Shown here one piece after another: positions 41,657 to 50,038 of a stretch of DNA of 51,317 bases. The DNA comes from Polyangiaceae bacterium (GTDB taxonomy: Bacteria; Myxococcota_A; Polyangia; Polyangiales; Polyangiaceae), in assembly GCA_025453595.1 (NCBI GenBank), contig JALOQB010000021.1:1-51317 (forward strand), given 5' to 3'. Within the stretch, counting starts at the first letter, position 1. The number at the start of each line of letters is the position of its first letter. The notes under the pieces are model-generated. The model worked only from the letters and a program-made list of their open reading frames with translations. It searched no databases and was not told the origin of the DNA. Both the position numbers and the translations under genes were made by a program.

Positions 41657-42787
41657 ATGCGCCGCACATCTTCCGGGGCTCTCGCGCTGCTGGCCCTCTC
41701 GTTTCTGGTGGCCTCGAGCTGCGAGCAGGCGCCGCCGGTGGTCCTGGCGGTACCGGCCCCCGCGGAGGCGCGAGCCGAGGTCGCCGCCGCGCCGGAGGCC
41801 CCGCCCGCGCCCGCCTCGCAGGACGAGAACGAGCCGGACAACCTGGAGGAGCAGCGCGCCCGGCTGATCGAGACGATCCAGCGCGCGATGGAGCTGCCCG
41901 AGGAGCGGGTCCAGGTGCTGCGCGACGTCTTCGCGCTCTCCCCTTACCTGAGCCAGGGCAACCCGCAGCTCACGGTGCACCCGATGAGCCGGGCCGAGTG
42001 CCGGAAGGTGCGCGCGGAGGCGGGGGTCCGCGATCCGGAGAGCCCCCGCTGCGGAGCGCCGTTCATGGCGCCGCTCTACAACCCGGCGGCCGGGCAGCGG
42101 GAGGGGGACGCGCGGGTGTGCATCGATCGCTTCGAGTTCCCCGGGATCCCCTGCGAGTACCCGGTGGTTTACGCCCGCGCCAACGAGGCGGCGACCCTGT
42201 GCCGGGCGGTGGGCAAGCGGCTCTGCGACGCCCACGAGTGGGAGGGGGCCTGCGCCGGGGCGCTGCGACCCCCCGAGGAGGAGTACGCCTTCGATCGGGA
42301 CCGGCTCCAGGCGACCCACAAGCACAACACCACCCGGGAGATCCGGTGGGCGTACGAGGGCTGGCGGGACCCGTACCGGTGCGCCACCTTCGGGTGGCGA
42401 GCCGCGAAATGCACCGGAGACTGGGACAAATGCGGCTCCTACACCTACCCGGCGGGCTCGTTCCCCTCGTGCCGCAGCCCCTTCGGCGTCTACGATCTCC
42501 ACGGGAACGTCGCGGAGCACATGAACCTGCCGCTGGCCCCGGGGGAGCTGGCCTCCCTGGGGGACGGGGGGGTCACCGAGATGAAGGGGAGCTGGTTTGG
42601 ATTTTTTGGCAAGCTCCCCCACGAGGACGATTGCCGCTGGCGGGCCCCGGACTGGCATGAAACCAGGGTGTTGAGCCCGGTCAGCCACCGGAATTATCAC
42701 CTCGGGTTTCGCTGCTGCAAGGATATCGAAGGGGAATCGGAGGCGGGTACGATCCAAGACATTCCCGCGGGGGAAGGGGTGCGATAA
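41657..42787 (+). CDS. Lipoprotein with formylglycine-generating-enzyme-like (SUMF1) domain
   Basis: 376 residues. Lipobox LVASSC, then an Ala/Pro/Glu linker. The FGE-sulfatase fold appears from about residue 145: VCIDRFEFPGIPCEYPVVYARANEAATLCRAVGKRLCDAHEWEGAC (landmarks only), YDLHGNVAEHM and the closing GFRCCKDI. The copper-binding Cys pair and substrate channel of true FGEs cannot be confirmed here, and most exported bacterial homologues are binding or structural proteins rather than sulfatase activators. Many extra Cys suggest disulfides. Confidence 0.87.
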   Translation: MRRTSSGALALLALSFLVASSCEQAPPVVLAVPAPAEARAEVAAAPEAPPAPASQDENEPDNLEEQRARLIETIQRAMELPEERVQVLRDVFALSPYLSQGNPQLTVHPMSRAECRKVRAEAGVRDPESPRCGAPFMAPLYNPAAGQREGDARVCIDRFEFPGIPCEYPVVYARANEAATLCRAVGKRLCDAHEWEGACAGALRPPEEEYAFDRDRLQATHKHNTTREIRWAYEGWRDPYRCATFGWRAAKCTGDWDKCGSYTYPAGSFPSCRSPFGVYDLHGNVAEHMNLPLAPGELASLGDGGVTEMKGSWFGFFGKLPHEDDCRWRAPDWHETRVLSPVSHRNYHLGFRCCKDIEGESEAGTIQDIPAGEGVR

Positions 42788-42802
42788 GGGCCGCTGCATC
42801 GA

Positions 42803-43288
42803 ATGAAAGATCGCATCGAGACCCACCTCACCTCGGGGCGGGGTCGCGTCATGCTCTGGCGCAACGTCATCATCGATTACGCCGCCGAGACCCGGGTCGA
42901 GACCGTGAAGGCGCTGCGGTCGGTGCTGCCCCGGTGGTGCCAGCGGGCGCCGACCCCCCTCGCCCTCTTCGTGTACATGCCCGAAGAGACCATGGAGCAG
43001 CAGGCCAGCGACGAGTTCCGGGCCGAGCTCGCCCAGCTCTGGAAGCAGATCGACAGCACCATCGCGGCCCACGCCCTGGTCTTCCCGGGGGCCGGGTTCA
43101 AGGCCGCCGCCTTCCGCGGGCTGCTCACCAGCCTGAACCTGCGCTCCCAGCGCCCCTTCCCCCAGTTCGTGGCGGCCTCGATCCCGGCTGCCGCGCAGTG
43201 GCTCGAGCAGCGGATGAACGGCGCCGGCGCCCCCTTCGGCTCGTCCTCGGAGCTGGAGGCCACGCTGGCGGAGGCCCTGCCGCGCTAG
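42803..43288 (+). CDS. Hypothetical protein, STAS-like alternation
   Basis: 161 residues, 15 bp behind the FGE-like gene, so probably co-transcribed. No signal peptide. Features: GRGRVMLWRNVIIDYAAETR, LALFVYMPEET, ALVFPGAGFKAAAFRGLL and PQFVAASIPAAAQWLE, an alpha/beta pattern similar to small regulatory STAS-like proteins, but no firm family. Its stop shares CTAG with the convergent lipoxygenase-like gene (4-bp overlap, 43285-43288). Confidence 0.75.
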   Translation: MKDRIETHLTSGRGRVMLWRNVIIDYAAETRVETVKALRSVLPRWCQRAPTPLALFVYMPEETMEQQASDEFRAELAQLWKQIDSTIAAHALVFPGAGFKAAAFRGLLTSLNLRSQRPFPQFVAASIPAAAQWLEQRMNGAGAPFGSSSELEATLAEALPR

Positions 43289-44766
43289 AACTGGATGCTG
43301 GCCGGCACCTTCGCGAGGGGCATGAAGTTCCGGATGTTCTGCTCGCGAAGCCAGGCCTCGGTCTGCCGTAGCTCGGCGAAGAAGCCGTTGGCCGCGATGC
43401 CGAGCCGGGCGTCGGTGAACGGGTAGTCGATGTCGACCAGCCGGGTGCGCACGTGGGGCTCGAAGAAGGTCCGGTGAGCCAGGCGCATCTTGAAGCGATC
43501 GACCCAGCTCACCGCGGCGCTCATGTCGACCGGCTCGTCCTGGGGGCCTGCCGGCGGCTTCACCCGGAGCCGCAGGAACTTCTGCTCCGGGCTCACGTCG
43601 AAGGAGAAATTCTCGTGATCCGCCGCGTGACCGAGGGAGAGATCCCAGGTGATGTGGGCGAGCACCCGGGTGAGCGTGTCCTCGTCCAGGATCTGGTCCC
43701 CCCCCGGAAACCCGTCGATGTACCAGGCGATGTAGACCGCCCACTGGCGCGTCATCTCGCGCCACTCGGGCTCGAGGGCCACCTGGGCCACCGCCCGGGC
43801 GAAGGGCAGGAACGACTTCTCGTAGTACGCCATCAGGAAGAGGCCGTAATCGGAGAAGACCCGCCGCGGTCGGTCGCGGAACTTGTACTCCGGGTAGCCG
43901 CTGCGCCCCGGGACCCCCTGGTAACCCGCCACGAACAGGTCGAGCAACCCGTCGCTCATGTTGGCGGTGAAGGGCGCGTAGTAGGTCGGGCGGTAGTCGG
44001 TGATGACCGAGAGGCGCGAGGCCAGGACCCCCACGTTCAGCGGCAGCTGGAACGTCAGGTGCGGGATCAGCAGCTGGTAGATCGGGTGCTGCTGCGGCAG
44101 CCAGCTCTTGCTGATCGCGTTGATCGCGTCGAAGGGGAAATGCAGGTTCGGATGCTCGGTGAAGAGCATCCCGTAGGCCGCCCCCTGGAGCACGAAGAGC
44201 TTGCCCCGATCCCAGGCGTCGCGCTGCTCGGGCTCCAGCAGCAGGTCGTCGTCGACCACGATGGCCACCACCCGCTTCTTGCGGCGCTCGACCTGGACGC
44301 CCTCCTGCCCTGGCTCCTCCTTGACCAGCACCATGGTCGGGGCCACGTACATCCCGTCGTAGGGCTTCACGCCCCGGATGGCCGAGAAATCTTGCTTGTA
44401 AAAGGTCGCGCCAGGCCATCTTTCGATCACCGGCGCGAAGGCTTTTTCGTCGGCCCCGCCGTCGAGCGGGGTCAAGAATTTGCTGTACGAAGATTCGGTC
44501 AGCGTGTCCGAGAACCAGCCGTCGTCGATGGGCTTGTCCACCGCGCTGGTCAGCGCCGCCAGCATGGCCCTCGGGATCCCCAGGGTCAGCGAGAGCGAGA
44601 AGCCCAGCCCCACCGTGAGGCCAAACAGCAGCTGCTCCTGCCACGGGATGCCGAGCACGATGGGGGCCTCGCCGAGGGGCCGCTGCGGGTTTGGCTGGGG
44701 CCAGGGGCCGCCGCGCGGGTACAGGTACGTGTAGTGCGCCACTTTGTCTGGTGTCTTGCCGAGCAT
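43285..44766 (-). CDS. Divergent lipoxygenase-like protein
   Basis: 493 residues, no signal peptide. Matches to the lipoxygenase catalytic domain: RVVAIVVDDDLL followed by W-x3-K-LFV, then HPNLH and HPIYQLLIPHLTFQLPLN, in the place of the iron-ligand helix and the HPI-x2-LL-x-PH phrase. A later HAADHENFSF resembles the third-ligand motif HAAVNF. The first two His are spaced HxxxH rather than the usual HxxxxH. Lipoxygenases insert O2 into polyunsaturated fatty acids. It may be a divergent, active or degenerate enzyme; metal ligands need checking. Convergent with 42803-43288. Confidence 0.6.
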   Translation of the reverse strand: MLGKTPDKVAHYTYLYPRGGPWPQPNPQRPLGEAPIVLGIPWQEQLLFGLTVGLGFSLSLTLGIPRAMLAALTSAVDKPIDDGWFSDTLTESSYSKFLTPLDGGADEKAFAPVIERWPGATFYKQDFSAIRGVKPYDGMYVAPTMVLVKEEPGQEGVQVERRKKRVVAIVVDDDLLLEPEQRDAWDRGKLFVLQGAAYGMLFTEHPNLHFPFDAINAISKSWLPQQHPIYQLLIPHLTFQLPLNVGVLASRLSVITDYRPTYYAPFTANMSDGLLDLFVAGYQGVPGRSGYPEYKFRDRPRRVFSDYGLFLMAYYEKSFLPFARAVAQVALEPEWREMTRQWAVYIAWYIDGFPGGDQILDEDTLTRVLAHITWDLSLGHAADHENFSFDVSPEQKFLRLRVKPPAGPQDEPVDMSAAVSWVDRFKMRLAHRTFFEPHVRTRLVDIDYPFTDARLGIAANGFFAELRQTEAWLREQNIRNFMPLAKVPASIQF

Positions 44767-44842
44767 GTCCCTTTCGTTGAATCACCCCCTCCCGGGCCTT
44801 GCAAGCTTCCGCTTCCGGTCGCTTCGTGGCTAGATCACTTCC

Positions 44843-45532
44843 ATGCACGTCCGTACGGGAGCGAAACCCGGTGGGTCGAACCCCACCGAGAAGGGCGCCG
44901 ACGCCCGTAGCTTCGCCGAGCGTCAGGGGTTCCGCGAGCCGGAGCGCTCGGTTGTCGTCGACACGCTGACCCACTTCCCCGACGAGTGTCAGAGCCGCGG
45001 CCTGTTCTTCCTCGGGTTGATGGACCAGCTGCACCGCGCCCGGGGCCCCCAGGCGCACCGGCTCGTCGAGGGGCTCGGGCTCCCCACGAGGGTGCAGAAT
45101 TTTGGCTTCGTGCAGCACCGGGATTTCTACAAGCTCTTCTTCGCCGCCGCTCGCCTGCTGTACCCCGGTCGATCCCTCGAAGCAGGCATGGAAGCCATCG
45201 CCGAGAGCTTCTACCCGGTCTTCTCCACCTCCCTCGCCGGGCGCACCCTGGCCGCCATGCTCAGCCGCGACCCGAGCTCGGTGCTCTCCCGCTTTGTCGA
45301 CGCTTACCGCATCGCCTGCCCCTGGAACGAGCACGCCTTCGAGCCCTCCCCCTCGGGGGCCCACCGGTGGCGCTGCCGCGTCGAGCCTTGCGACTATTAT
45401 CCCCGCATCATCCAGGGCATCTGCCGCGGCATGGTCCGGGGGGTCACCGGCCACGAGCCCTCCTTCCAGGTGCTCTCCAGGGCCGTCGGCCCCCAGGAAC
45501 ATCGCTACGTCTTCGAGGTCGCGATCCGCTAG
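44843..45532 (+). CDS. DUF2378 (TIGR02265) myxobacterial protein
   Basis: 229 residues. It shows the pattern of the myxobacteria-specific DUF2378 family: FFLGLMDQL, FVQHRDFYKLFFAAARLLYPGRSLEAGMEAIAESFYPVFSTSLAGRTLAAML (landmarks), then ACPWNEHAFEP and a closing strand. Members are about 180-230 residues, in many copies per myxobacterial genome, and of unknown function. Start ATG 44843. It lies 34 bp upstream of the RCC1 lipoprotein gene on the same strand. Confidence 0.88.
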   Translation: MHVRTGAKPGGSNPTEKGADARSFAERQGFREPERSVVVDTLTHFPDECQSRGLFFLGLMDQLHRARGPQAHRLVEGLGLPTRVQNFGFVQHRDFYKLFFAAARLLYPGRSLEAGMEAIAESFYPVFSTSLAGRTLAAMLSRDPSSVLSRFVDAYRIACPWNEHAFEPSPSGAHRWRCRVEPCDYYPRIIQGICRGMVRGVTGHEPSFQVLSRAVGPQEHRYVFEVAIR

Positions 45533-45566
45533 CCTCTCCCTCGCCTCTCCGTTGCCTCTCACCGCC

Positions 45567-48155
45567 ATGCCACGCAAACGCCCCCGCGCGCTCTCCCCCC
45601 TCCTCGGCGCTCTCCTCCTCTCCGGTTGCCAGTGGGTCGCCGGCTTCGACGACCGCCGGCTCGCTGAAGACACCGGGGGTACATCCGGAAGTTCCGGACA
45701 AGGCGGCGCAGGCGAGGCGGGCATGGGCGGCGCCGGGGTCGGCGGGGCGTCCGGGGTCGCGGGGGAGGGGGGCGCTGGTGGCGCCGGGGCGGCTGGGGGC
45801 GGCGGTGGCGGCGGGGAGGCTGGGGGCGGGGGAGAAGCGGGGGGCGCGGGCGAGGCTGGCATGTCCGGAGGTTCCGGACAGGCGGGGGCGAGCGGCGACG
45901 CGGGGTCATCCGGAAGTTCCGGACAGGCGGGGGCCCCGGGCGGGAAGAGGCCACCGCCGAGGCCCGTGGGGGAGGCGGTGGCGCAGGGGGGCAAGGTGCT
46001 GCACCTGGCGTCGTTGAGGCTGCACCTGGGCGGGTACAACCCGGCGTCGTGCCAGGAGAGCGGGGAGTGCCAGCGGGACCCTTTTGCGTGGAAGAACCTG
46101 GGGTTTGATCTGGACGGGCGCTGCGCGGGGGGGTGCACGGGGCCGGGGGGTCTGGTCCCGGACGGGAACGAGTGCATCGACAACAGCCTGGGGAGCGCGA
46201 TCGGGCCGGTGGACGGCGGGGGGCTTGTGTTTCTGGAGCGAGACACGAACCTGCGGCTGAGGGCCGGCGGGGTGGCGCTGGGGCTGCGGCTCACGGATCT
46301 GGGGGATGGGCCCGATGATCCGTACGTTCCCGGGGAGTTCTTCCTGCTGGCGAGCACGGAGGCGCCGGCATGGGACGGGAGCGACCTGCGGTCCGTGGAG
46401 GAGCGCTCGCTGGTGTCGGGGCAGTCTGGCCTGCCGCGGCTGCGGTTCCCCCGGGGGTACCTGAAGGACAACGTGTGGGTGAGCGGCGATCCGGGGGAGC
46501 GCGCCCCCGGAGAGCTGCAGCTTCCGCTCAGCCTGACGCAGGGGCAGAGCGTGATGGATCAGCTGGTGACGCTGAAGTTCGAGTCGCTGACGGTGGCGGT
46601 GCCGCTGGACAGCGACCACGAGCAGGCGGGGCTCTCGCAGGTGGGCATGGTGGCCGGATCGTCGGGGATCCTGGCGGAGCTGTTGCCGCTGTTCATCGGG
46701 GCGGCGACCGACTGCGAAGCGAGCAACGCGTCGACCCTGTTGAAGATCCTGTCGGCGCAGGTGCAGGATCTGCTGGTGGATGCCCCGGGCTTCAACGGGG
46801 AGGGCTCCTGCGATGGGACCTCGGTGGGCGTGGGGATCGCGTGGCGCCGGGTGCAGGCCCCGAAGGAGGTGGGAGCGACGCTGCCGGCGCTGGCGTGCGG
46901 GGCCTGCGTACCCGGGGCGCGGAGGTGTTCGCCGGAGGGGGTCCCGGAGGTCTGCGTGGAGAAGCCGCAGCAGGTGCCGGCCTTCGAGCCCGAGGCGCCC
47001 TGCGACCAGGACCACCCGACCTGCGTGGAGGGCCAGTGCGCTCGCGTCGAGGAGCTTGCCTGCGGCGCCGACAGCGTCTGCCTGGCGCTGGCCTCCCCGG
47101 GGGCGCTCGACGGCCAGGTGTACTGCTGGGGCCAGGGGGATCAGCGCCAGCACGGCCAGGATCTCCTCACCCCGCTGACCCGCCCGGTCCCCCTGGCGCT
47201 GCCCGGCAAGGTGCGGCACCTCGCCAAGCGGTACCACCACGCCTGCGCCGTGCTTGAAGACGGCCAGGTGTATTGCTGGGGCAACGGCCTGCAGCGCCAG
47301 CTCGGCCCGAACCCGCCGCCCAACGCGACCAGCTCGCCCCCCGTGGCGGTGCCTCTGCCGGCGAAGGCCTCCGGGGTGGCGGTGGGCTTCCGCCACTCGT
47401 GCGCGCTGCTGGTCAACGGCCAGGTGGCCTGCTGGGGCTCCAACGAGACCGGCCAGCTCGGCGTTGCCCCTGGCCCGACCTTCAGCTCGACCCCGGTGCT
47501 CGTGGGCTCCCTGGGCGCCCCCCTCGACGGCCTCGCGCTCCTGGACGTCGGTGAGTTTCATTCCTGCGCGGCGAAGGGGACGGGGGAGCTCTTCTGCTGG
47601 GGCGCCCGGGGCGACGGGGTGTGGGGCTACCAGGGCAAGGACAAGAAGGTGGAGCCGTTGCCGGTGCTGGTGGAGCAGGGAGCGCCCCTCGAGATCTTGA
47701 AGCTGGCGTACAGCGCGACCTTCGTGCAGCGCCAGGGCGGCAAGCTCCGCGGCATGGGGGTCAACGTGGAGGGCCAGCTTGGCTTCCCGGTGCAGGCTTC
47801 CGCGGAGCTGTTCCCCTCCTTCGTCGAGGTGCCTGGCGCCCTGGCGCTGCGGCGCTTCGTGATCTCGTCCGGTGAGTTCGCCTGCGGGCTCGGGTTCAGT
47901 GACGAGCTCCGGTGCTGGGGAGACAACGGCGTGGCGCAGCTCGGGGTGGCGCCGAGCGCTCCGCTGCCGCTCATGACCCCCCCGCTGGCCACCGCCAGGA
48001 ACATCTGCGTCGGAGGCCGCGCGACCTGCGCCGTTGATCTGCAGGGGGTGCTGCGGTGCTGGGGGAACAACGACTCGGGGCAGCTCGGTCGTGGCACCAT
48101 CACGCCCGGGCTGAGCGACCCGGAGCCGGTCCCGGTTGGCTGGTGGCAGCCGTGA
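45567..48155 (+). CDS. Lipoprotein with RCC1 (regulator of chromosome condensation) repeats
   Basis: 862 residues from ATG 45567. Lipobox LLLSGC, then a Gly-dominated linker (about 35-135) with three SGxSGQ motifs. Residues about 140-480 are an unrecognised, beta-rich domain with paired Cys. A short Cys-rich segment (ACGACVPGARRC, about 445-500) precedes at least six RCC1-type propeller blades: GQVYCWGQGDQRQHGQ, GQVYCWGNGLQRQLG, GQVACWGSNETGQLG, GELFCWGARGDGVWG, DELRCWGDNGVAQLG and GVLRCWGNNDSGQLG. RCC1 repeats on exported myxobacterial lipoproteins are common; their ligands are unknown. The last 56 bp overlap the convergent methyltransferase gene. Confidence 0.92.
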   Translation: MPRKRPRALSPLLGALLLSGCQWVAGFDDRRLAEDTGGTSGSSGQGGAGEAGMGGAGVGGASGVAGEGGAGGAGAAGGGGGGGEAGGGGEAGGAGEAGMSGGSGQAGASGDAGSSGSSGQAGAPGGKRPPPRPVGEAVAQGGKVLHLASLRLHLGGYNPASCQESGECQRDPFAWKNLGFDLDGRCAGGCTGPGGLVPDGNECIDNSLGSAIGPVDGGGLVFLERDTNLRLRAGGVALGLRLTDLGDGPDDPYVPGEFFLLASTEAPAWDGSDLRSVEERSLVSGQSGLPRLRFPRGYLKDNVWVSGDPGERAPGELQLPLSLTQGQSVMDQLVTLKFESLTVAVPLDSDHEQAGLSQVGMVAGSSGILAELLPLFIGAATDCEASNASTLLKILSAQVQDLLVDAPGFNGEGSCDGTSVGVGIAWRRVQAPKEVGATLPALACGACVPGARRCSPEGVPEVCVEKPQQVPAFEPEAPCDQDHPTCVEGQCARVEELACGADSVCLALASPGALDGQVYCWGQGDQRQHGQDLLTPLTRPVPLALPGKVRHLAKRYHHACAVLEDGQVYCWGNGLQRQLGPNPPPNATSSPPVAVPLPAKASGVAVGFRHSCALLVNGQVACWGSNETGQLGVAPGPTFSSTPVLVGSLGAPLDGLALLDVGEFHSCAAKGTGELFCWGARGDGVWGYQGKDKKVEPLPVLVEQGAPLEILKLAYSATFVQRQGGKLRGMGVNVEGQLGFPVQASAELFPSFVEVPGALALRRFVISSGEFACGLGFSDELRCWGDNGVAQLGVAPSAPLPLMTPPLATARNICVGGRATCAVDLQGVLRCWGNNDSGQLGRGTITPGLSDPEPVPVGWWQP
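45684..45928 (+). repeat. Three copies of a 20-nt motif also found in other genes
   Basis: Copies at 45684-45704, 45864-45883 and 45909-45928. The middle copy is identical to the reverse complement of the repeat core at 20617-20688. Each reads SGxSGQ in a Gly-rich linker. The codons TCC, GGA and GGT differ from the GGC/GGG of the surroundings. Confidence 0.88.
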
Positions 48156-49062
48156 GCGAGCCCGGCGCCAGGTAGCGCGCCAGCCGCCTGCGCATCACCG
48201 CCAGCGCCTCCGGGTTGCTGTCGATCAGCGTGGCCCGGCGCCCCAGCCGCGCCGCGGCCTCCCCGAAGGAGCCGCTGCCGGCGAAGAAGTCGAGGACCCG
48301 GTCCCCGGGCCGCGAGTGCACCCGCACGATGCGCTCCAGGATGCCCAGGGGCTTCTGCGTCGGGTACCCGGTCTTCTCCCGGCCGCCGGGGCTGACGATG
48401 GTGTGCCACCAGGTGTCGGTGGGGGTCTTGCCCCGGGCCGCCTTCTCGGGCCCCACCAGCGAGGGGGCCAGGTACGGGATCCGGTCGATCGCGTCGTAGT
48501 CGAAGCAGTACCGCTCCGGGTCCCGGGCGTACCACAGGATGCTGTCGTGCTTGGGGGCCCACCGGCGCCTCGTCCGGGCCCCGTAGTCGTAGGCCCAGAT
48601 GATCTCGTTCAGGAAGTTCTCCCGGCCAAAAATACCATCGAGCGCCACCTTCACGTAGTGCACCTCCCGGTAGTCGAGGTGCACAAAAAGGCTGCCCTCG
48701 GGGGTCAGGAGCCGGTGAGCCTCCTCCAGCCTCGGCACCAGGAACCCCAGGTAATCCTCGAAGCGATCCGCGTAGCCTCGCACCCCCAGCACCGTCGTCC
48801 GGTAGCGCTTCCCCTGGAACCCCACCCGATCCCCCGCCTCGTCCTGCTCGGTCCGCAGCTGCATACGTTGCTGGACCCGTCCAGTGTTGAAAGGTGGATC
48901 AATGTAGATCAAGTCAAAACAGGCGTCGGGCCAGCGGCGCAGCCAGGGGAGGTTGTCGCCTTCGAGGAGGGTGACGGCGCCGACGGCGGAGCAGGGGCGG
49001 GGGTGGATCCGCAGGTTGGGGGGGGCCGCCGCGAGGGGGGGCGAGGGGTCACCAGCGGCCAT
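48100..49062 (-). CDS. Orphan DNA methyltransferase, beta-type (N6-adenine)
   Basis: 320 residues. Catalytic motif IV is DPPFNTG (about 54-60), followed by SLFVHLDYREVHYVKVALD and later YPTQKP and motif I as DFFAGSGSFGEAA (about 264-276). The order motif IV then motif I marks the beta class, typically adenine-N6 as in CcrM or type III Mod. No restriction endonuclease is next to it. It starts inside the end of the TPR/PEGA gene (14-bp overlap) and ends 56 bp inside the convergent RCC1 gene. The target sequence is unknown. Confidence 0.87.
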   Translation of the reverse strand: MAAGDPSPPLAAAPPNLRIHPRPCSAVGAVTLLEGDNLPWLRRWPDACFDLIYIDPPFNTGRVQQRMQLRTEQDEAGDRVGFQGKRYRTTVLGVRGYADRFEDYLGFLVPRLEEAHRLLTPEGSLFVHLDYREVHYVKVALDGIFGRENFLNEIIWAYDYGARTRRRWAPKHDSILWYARDPERYCFDYDAIDRIPYLAPSLVGPEKAARGKTPTDTWWHTIVSPGGREKTGYPTQKPLGILERIVRVHSRPGDRVLDFFAGSGSFGEAAARLGRRATLIDSNPEALAVMRRRLARYLAPGSLTAATSQPGPAPGRSARA

Positions 49063-50038
49063 GCACGGAGAACCCTGCGGGGGAGAGACCGACGACGGTG
49101 GAGGGGCGGGCGGTCCAGAGCAACCAGGCGCCAGCGCCGACGCCGAGGGCGCCGAGCGCGAGGCCGACGTTGGCCACCCGGGCCGAGCTGCGGGCCTGCT
49201 CGTAGGAGGCCCAGCCCCGGTCGTTGCAGGCGCCCGCGGGGCAGTCGGGGTCGCTGTCCTGGCGCTTGAGCACGGCCCGCACGCCGAAGACGCCGCCGAC
49301 CCACAGGCCCAGCAGGCCGGCGCCGCCCACCAGGTAGCCCGCCGTGCGGCGCGTGCTCCGATCGGGAGGCGTGGGGGCGGGGCGGACCGGTTCGACGGGG
49401 GGGCCAGGGGCCGTCGTGGGGGGCGGCGCGGGGGCCGCGGAGGGCGGCGCGGCGGGGAGCGGGGCGAGGGGCTCGATGGTCACCGTGGTCAGCTCGCCGG
49501 GGCGCGCCTGGAAGGTGTAGGTGCGGGGCTGGTGGCCCGGGGCGGTGACCTCGAGGGTGTGGGGGCCCGGATCCACCGGCAACGCCTCGCCCCAGGCCCC
49601 CTCGCCCAGGCGGGCCTCGCCGCGCCGGAGCGTCAGCCCCGCCACCCGGGCGACCCCGGGGACCTCGACCCGGAGCCGCGGGAGCTGCTGTTCCAGGGCT
49701 TCCATGTGCTCGCGAGCGAAGGCCTGGCGATCGGCGCGGTCGGCCTTGATCGCGAGGGCCAGGGCCTCCTTGAACTCGGCCCAGGCGGTGGCGATACGGC
49801 CCTGACGCTCGTGGCAGAGGGCGAGGTTGATCAGGACGCCTCCGCCCGGATCGAGGCGGTAGCTCTCCTCGAATTTGGGGCAAGCCTCGTCGATGCGCCC
49901 CTGCTGCATCAGCTCTTTCCCTCGCTCGAAGAGGGCCTCGGCGGCGGCGGAGTCGGCCCGGGCGTGGGGGGCCGCGAGCAGCGAGGACAGCGCCAGACCG
50001 GCGAGGAGGCGCCAGGGCCTCCGGTAACTTGCGGTCAT
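49049..50038 (-). CDS. Exported TPR/PEGA protein with membrane helices
   Basis: 329 residues. Signal peptide (ALSSLLAAPHARA). Residues about 30-100 have TPR-type helices: AEALFERGKELMQQGRIDEACPKFEESYRLDPGGGVLINLALC (landmark). Residues about 125-185 resemble a PEGA carbohydrate-binding module (DPGPHTLEVTAPGHQPRTY). A Pro-rich linker and a pair of hydrophobic helices (about 230-255 and 290-308) close the protein. These TPR/PEGA proteins sit beside Ser/Thr kinases in many myxobacteria, as here. Its ATG overlaps a TGA in the frame that would end the kinase gene (ATGA at 50035-50038). Confidence 0.85.
   Translation of the reverse strand: MTASYRRPWRLLAGLALSSLLAAPHARADSAAAEALFERGKELMQQGRIDEACPKFEESYRLDPGGGVLINLALCHERQGRIATAWAEFKEALALAIKADRADRQAFAREHMEALEQQLPRLRVEVPGVARVAGLTLRRGEARLGEGAWGEALPVDPGPHTLEVTAPGHQPRTYTFQARPGELTTVTIEPLAPLPAAPPSAAPAPPPTTAPGPPVEPVRPAPTPPDRSTRRTAGYLVGGAGLLGLWVGGVFGVRAVLKRQDSDPDCPAGACNDRGWASYEQARSSARVANVGLALGALGVGAGAWLLWTARPSTVVGLSPAGFSVHGRW

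Noticed and set aside
41639-46471. A very long open frame on the minus strand (over 1,600 codons)
   Set aside because: It spans five better-supported genes, has low-complexity Arg/Pro/Gly composition and no domain; it is an antisense shadow of GC-rich coding sequence.
48909-50034. Kinase C-terminus running through the TPR/PEGA gene to 48909
   Set aside because: Translation there is Arg/Pro/Gly-rich, while the other frame shows a signal peptide, TPR and PEGA motifs.
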